The notes below the pieces were generated by a model. The model searched no databases. It had not been told where the DNA came from and saw only the letters and a list, made by a program, of their open reading frames with translations. Shown here piece by piece: positions 62,214 to 64,000 of a stretch of 64,000 bases of DNA; positions within the stretch are counted from its first letter, which is position 1, and each line of letters starts with the position of its first letter. Position numbers and translations under genes: made by a program. The DNA comes from Pseudomonas nitroreducens NBRC 12694 (GTDB taxonomy: Bacteria > Pseudomonadota > Gammaproteobacteria > Pseudomonadales > Pseudomonadaceae), in assembly GCF_002091755.1 (NCBI RefSeq), contig NZ_BDAI01000004.1:124001-188000 (forward strand), read 5' to 3'.

Positions 62214-63494
62214 TCAGGCCAGTTCGTCGAAGCACTCGGCCAGGATGGCCAGGCCTTTGTCCAGCTGCGCGTCCGGGATGGTGACGGGCATCAGGAAGCG
62301 GATCACGTTGTAGTAGGTACCGCAGGAGAGCAGGATCAGACCTTTCTCACGGGCACGAACCACGATCTTGCTGACCAGTTCAGCGGCCGGCTTGTTGTGA
62401 TCGCCGCCTTCGAACAGTTCGATGGCGATCATCGAACCCAGGCCACGAACGTCGCCGATCACCTTGTGCTTGGCCTGGATGTCGCGCAGGCCAGTCTTCA
62501 GGCGCTCGCCAACGGCTTGCGAACGGTCCAGCAGCTTCTCTTCGTCGAACACTTTCAGCACGGCCAGGGCCGCGGCGCAAGCGATCGGGCTACCGGCGTA
62601 GGTGCCGCCCAGGCCGCCCGGAGCGATGGCGTCCATGATCTCGGCCTTGCCAGCAACGCCGGAGATCGGGAAGCCGCCGCCAACGGATTTGGCGAAGGTG
62701 GTCAGGTCCGGGACGATACCCAGTTGCTCGGTAGCGAAGAAGGTGCCGGTACGGCCAGCGCCGGTCTGCACTTCGTCAGCGATCAGCAGGATGCCGTGCT
62801 CGTCGCACAGGGCGCGCAGGCGCTGCATGAAGGCCTTGGAGTTGACGTAGAAGCCACCCTCGCCCTGAACCGGCTCGATGATGATGGCAGCGATGTCGCG
62901 CGGCTGAGCGTCGTTCTTGAAGATGCGCTCGATGCTGGCGATCGACTCGTCTTCGCTTACGCCGTGCAGTTCGCACGGAGCCAGGGCGCGGAAGATGCCG
63001 CCCGGCATCAGGCCCATGCCAGCGGAGTACGGAACGACCTTGCCGGTCAGGCCCAGGGTCATCATGGTACGGCCGTGGTAGGCACCGGTGAAGGCGATCA
63101 CGCCAGCGCGGCCGGTAGCGGCACGGGCGATCTTGACGGCGTTCTCAACGGCTTCGGAGCCGGAGGTGACCAGCAGGGTCTTCTTCGGGAAGTTGCCCGG
63201 AACGCGCTTGGCGATTTCTTCAGCCAGCTCGATGTAGGGCTCGTACGCCAGCACCTGGAAGCAGGTGTGGGACAGCTTGGTCAGTTGCTCCTGAACGGCA
63301 GCGATCACTTTCGGGTGCAGGTGACCGGTGTTCAGTACGGCAATGCCGCCGGCGAAGTCGATGTATTCACGACCTTCGACGTCCCACACGGTGGAGTTCT
63401 CGGCGCGCTCGGCGACGACCGGGTGGATCTGGCCTACACCGCGCGGTACGGCGGCCTGACGACGTTGCAGCAGGGATTCGTTGGTTTTGCTCAT
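62214..63494 (-). CDS. gabT: 4-aminobutyrate--2-oxoglutarate aminotransferase
   Basis: The 426-residue PLP enzyme converts GABA and 2-oxoglutarate to succinate semialdehyde and glutamate. It starts MSKTNESLLQRRQAAVPRGVGQIHPVVAERAENS. The PLP lysine is in LTTFAKSVGGGFPISGVAG, with IADEVQTGAGRTGTFFATEQLG before it and LGGTYAGSPIACAAALAVL after it. It lies 203 bases after gabD on the same strand. In PAO1 gabDT lie elsewhere on the chromosome, as I recall (PA0265-PA0266), so the neighbourhood of argH differs. Confidence 0.95.
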   Translation of the reverse strand: MSKTNESLLQRRQAAVPRGVGQIHPVVAERAENSTVWDVEGREYIDFAGGIAVLNTGHLHPKVIAAVQEQLTKLSHTCFQVLAYEPYIELAEEIAKRVPGNFPKKTLLVTSGSEAVENAVKIARAATGRAGVIAFTGAYHGRTMMTLGLTGKVVPYSAGMGLMPGGIFRALAPCELHGVSEDESIASIERIFKNDAQPRDIAAIIIEPVQGEGGFYVNSKAFMQRLRALCDEHGILLIADEVQTGAGRTGTFFATEQLGIVPDLTTFAKSVGGGFPISGVAGKAEIMDAIAPGGLGGTYAGSPIACAAALAVLKVFDEEKLLDRSQAVGERLKTGLRDIQAKHKVIGDVRGLGSMIAIELFEGGDHNKPAAELVSKIVVRAREKGLILLSCGTYYNVIRFLMPVTIPDAQLDKGLAILAECFDELA

Positions 63495-63696
63495 AGCTTC
63501 CTCAGTGGCCGCTCATCGGGCGACCGGATCAAAGGATGAAAGCGGGGGAGAAGCCTCACGCGACAGCATACGATGATCGACTGTCGTGGAACTTGCGGCC
63601 CGCCAGACGGGTTGTCCGGTGCTACCACCGGAAAACGCCGACGCGAAGGTGGCTGTCAGCTCTTGCCTGCCACCTCGCGCCCACGGAAAAAACGGA

Positions 63697-64000
63697 TCAG
63701 ATACCGCCGAGGCAGAGGTATTTGACTTCGAGGTAGTCCTCGATGCCGTACTTCGAACCTTCGCGGCCCAGGCCGGATGCCTTGATGCCGCCGAACGGCG
63801 CCACTTCGTTGGAGATCAGGCCGGTGTTGATACCCACCATGCCGTATTCCAGCTGCTCGGCAACGCGGAATACGCGGGCCAGGTCGCGGGCGTAGAAGTA
63901 CGAAGCCAGGCCGAACTCGGTGTCGTTGGACATGGCGATGACTTCTGCCTCGTCCTTGAAGCGGAACACCGGCGCCAGCGGGCCGAAGGTTTCGTCCTTG
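63697..64000 (-). CDS. gabD: Succinate-semialdehyde dehydrogenase, C-terminal end only
   Basis: The frame is open to the right edge, so only the last 100 residues are present. They include KDETFGPLAPVFRF, the typical GLASYFYARDLARVFRVAEQLEYGMVGINTGLISNEVAPFGGIKASGLGREGSKYGIEDYLEVKYLCLG, as given by segment positions 63705-63985, a pattern of GabD-type NADP aldehyde dehydrogenases. With gabT it completes the GABA to succinate route. Confidence 0.93.
   Translation of the reverse strand, partial: KDETFGPLAPVFRFKDEAEVIAMSNDTEFGLASYFYARDLARVFRVAEQLEYGMVGINTGLISNEVAPFGGIKASGLGREGSKYGIEDYLEVKYLCLGGI

Overview
The window is high-GC chromosomal DNA from a Pseudomonas of the P. aeruginosa group (P. 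nitroreducens, P. citronellolis and P. knackmussii are plausible relatives; this is inferred from gene content and order, not from a search). From about 3 kb to 60.7 kb the genes follow, with gaps and insertions, the order I remember for PAO1 PA5216-PA5263: iron ABC transporter, ubiquinone hydroxylases and pepP, zapA and 6S RNA, ubiD, rho, trxA, ppx/ppk, hemB, FTR1, algP, algQ, dsbB-like, hemY/X/D/C, algR/algZ, argH. I saw no tRNA, rRNA, CRISPR array, prophage or insertion sequence with a transposase.

Layout. 1-2.8 kb: ferric-iron ABC importer (permease cut by the left edge, binding protein), with a small secreted protein on the opposite strand between them. 3-8 kb: operon of a UbiH/VisC-like monooxygenase, a DUF4442 hotdog protein, ubiH, pepP and ygfB. 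8-9.5 kb: divergent zapB-like gene, zapA, 6S RNA and 5-formyl-THF cyclo-ligase. 9.5-12.4 kb: a 44-residue membrane protein, an EVE-domain protein and a CHASE/PAS/GGDEF diguanylate cyclase. 12.4-19.1 kb: HlyD/RbbA/YhhJ-type ABC-2 exporter, a FliL-like protein and a quinone oxidoreductase. 19.2-29 kb: an accessory catabolic cluster. 29-44 kb: flavin/Fe-S reductase, ubiD, rho, trxA, ppx/ppk, hemB, DedA, a fatty-acid-hydroxylase-type membrane protein, elbB, a YaiI-family protein and a cytochrome c-FTR1 fusion. 44-51 kb: LysE-type exporter, TerC, MscS-like protein, ABC-F protein, TIGR02444 protein, algP and algQ. 51-60.7 kb: DsbB, PQQ-type dehydrogenase, hemY-hemX-hemD-hemC, algR-algZ and argH. 60.7-64 kb: a receiver-HDOD protein, gabT and the end of gabD.

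The most interesting region is 19.25-28.99 kb. A divergent LysR regulator faces a complete PotABCD-type ABC importer, followed on the same strand by an amidase-signature hydrolase, malonyl-CoA decarboxylase and malonyl-CoA synthetase. The parts make one path: import of an amide, hydrolysis to malonate, activation to malonyl-CoA, decarboxylation to acetyl-CoA. I infer a pathway for malonamate, ureidomalonate or a malonyl-amine. The substrate is not known from the sequence. A 17-bp palindrome and a 12-bp direct repeat between the LysR gene and the transporter are candidate operators.

Other points: a MITE-like repeat supplies the last 19 codons of the diguanylate cyclase; the receiver of the HDOD protein has Glu at the phosphorylation position; the algP-algQ spacer is long and seems to lack a PPIase gene I recall there in PAO1; and there is a good candidate iron-type palindrome before the iron-binding protein gene.
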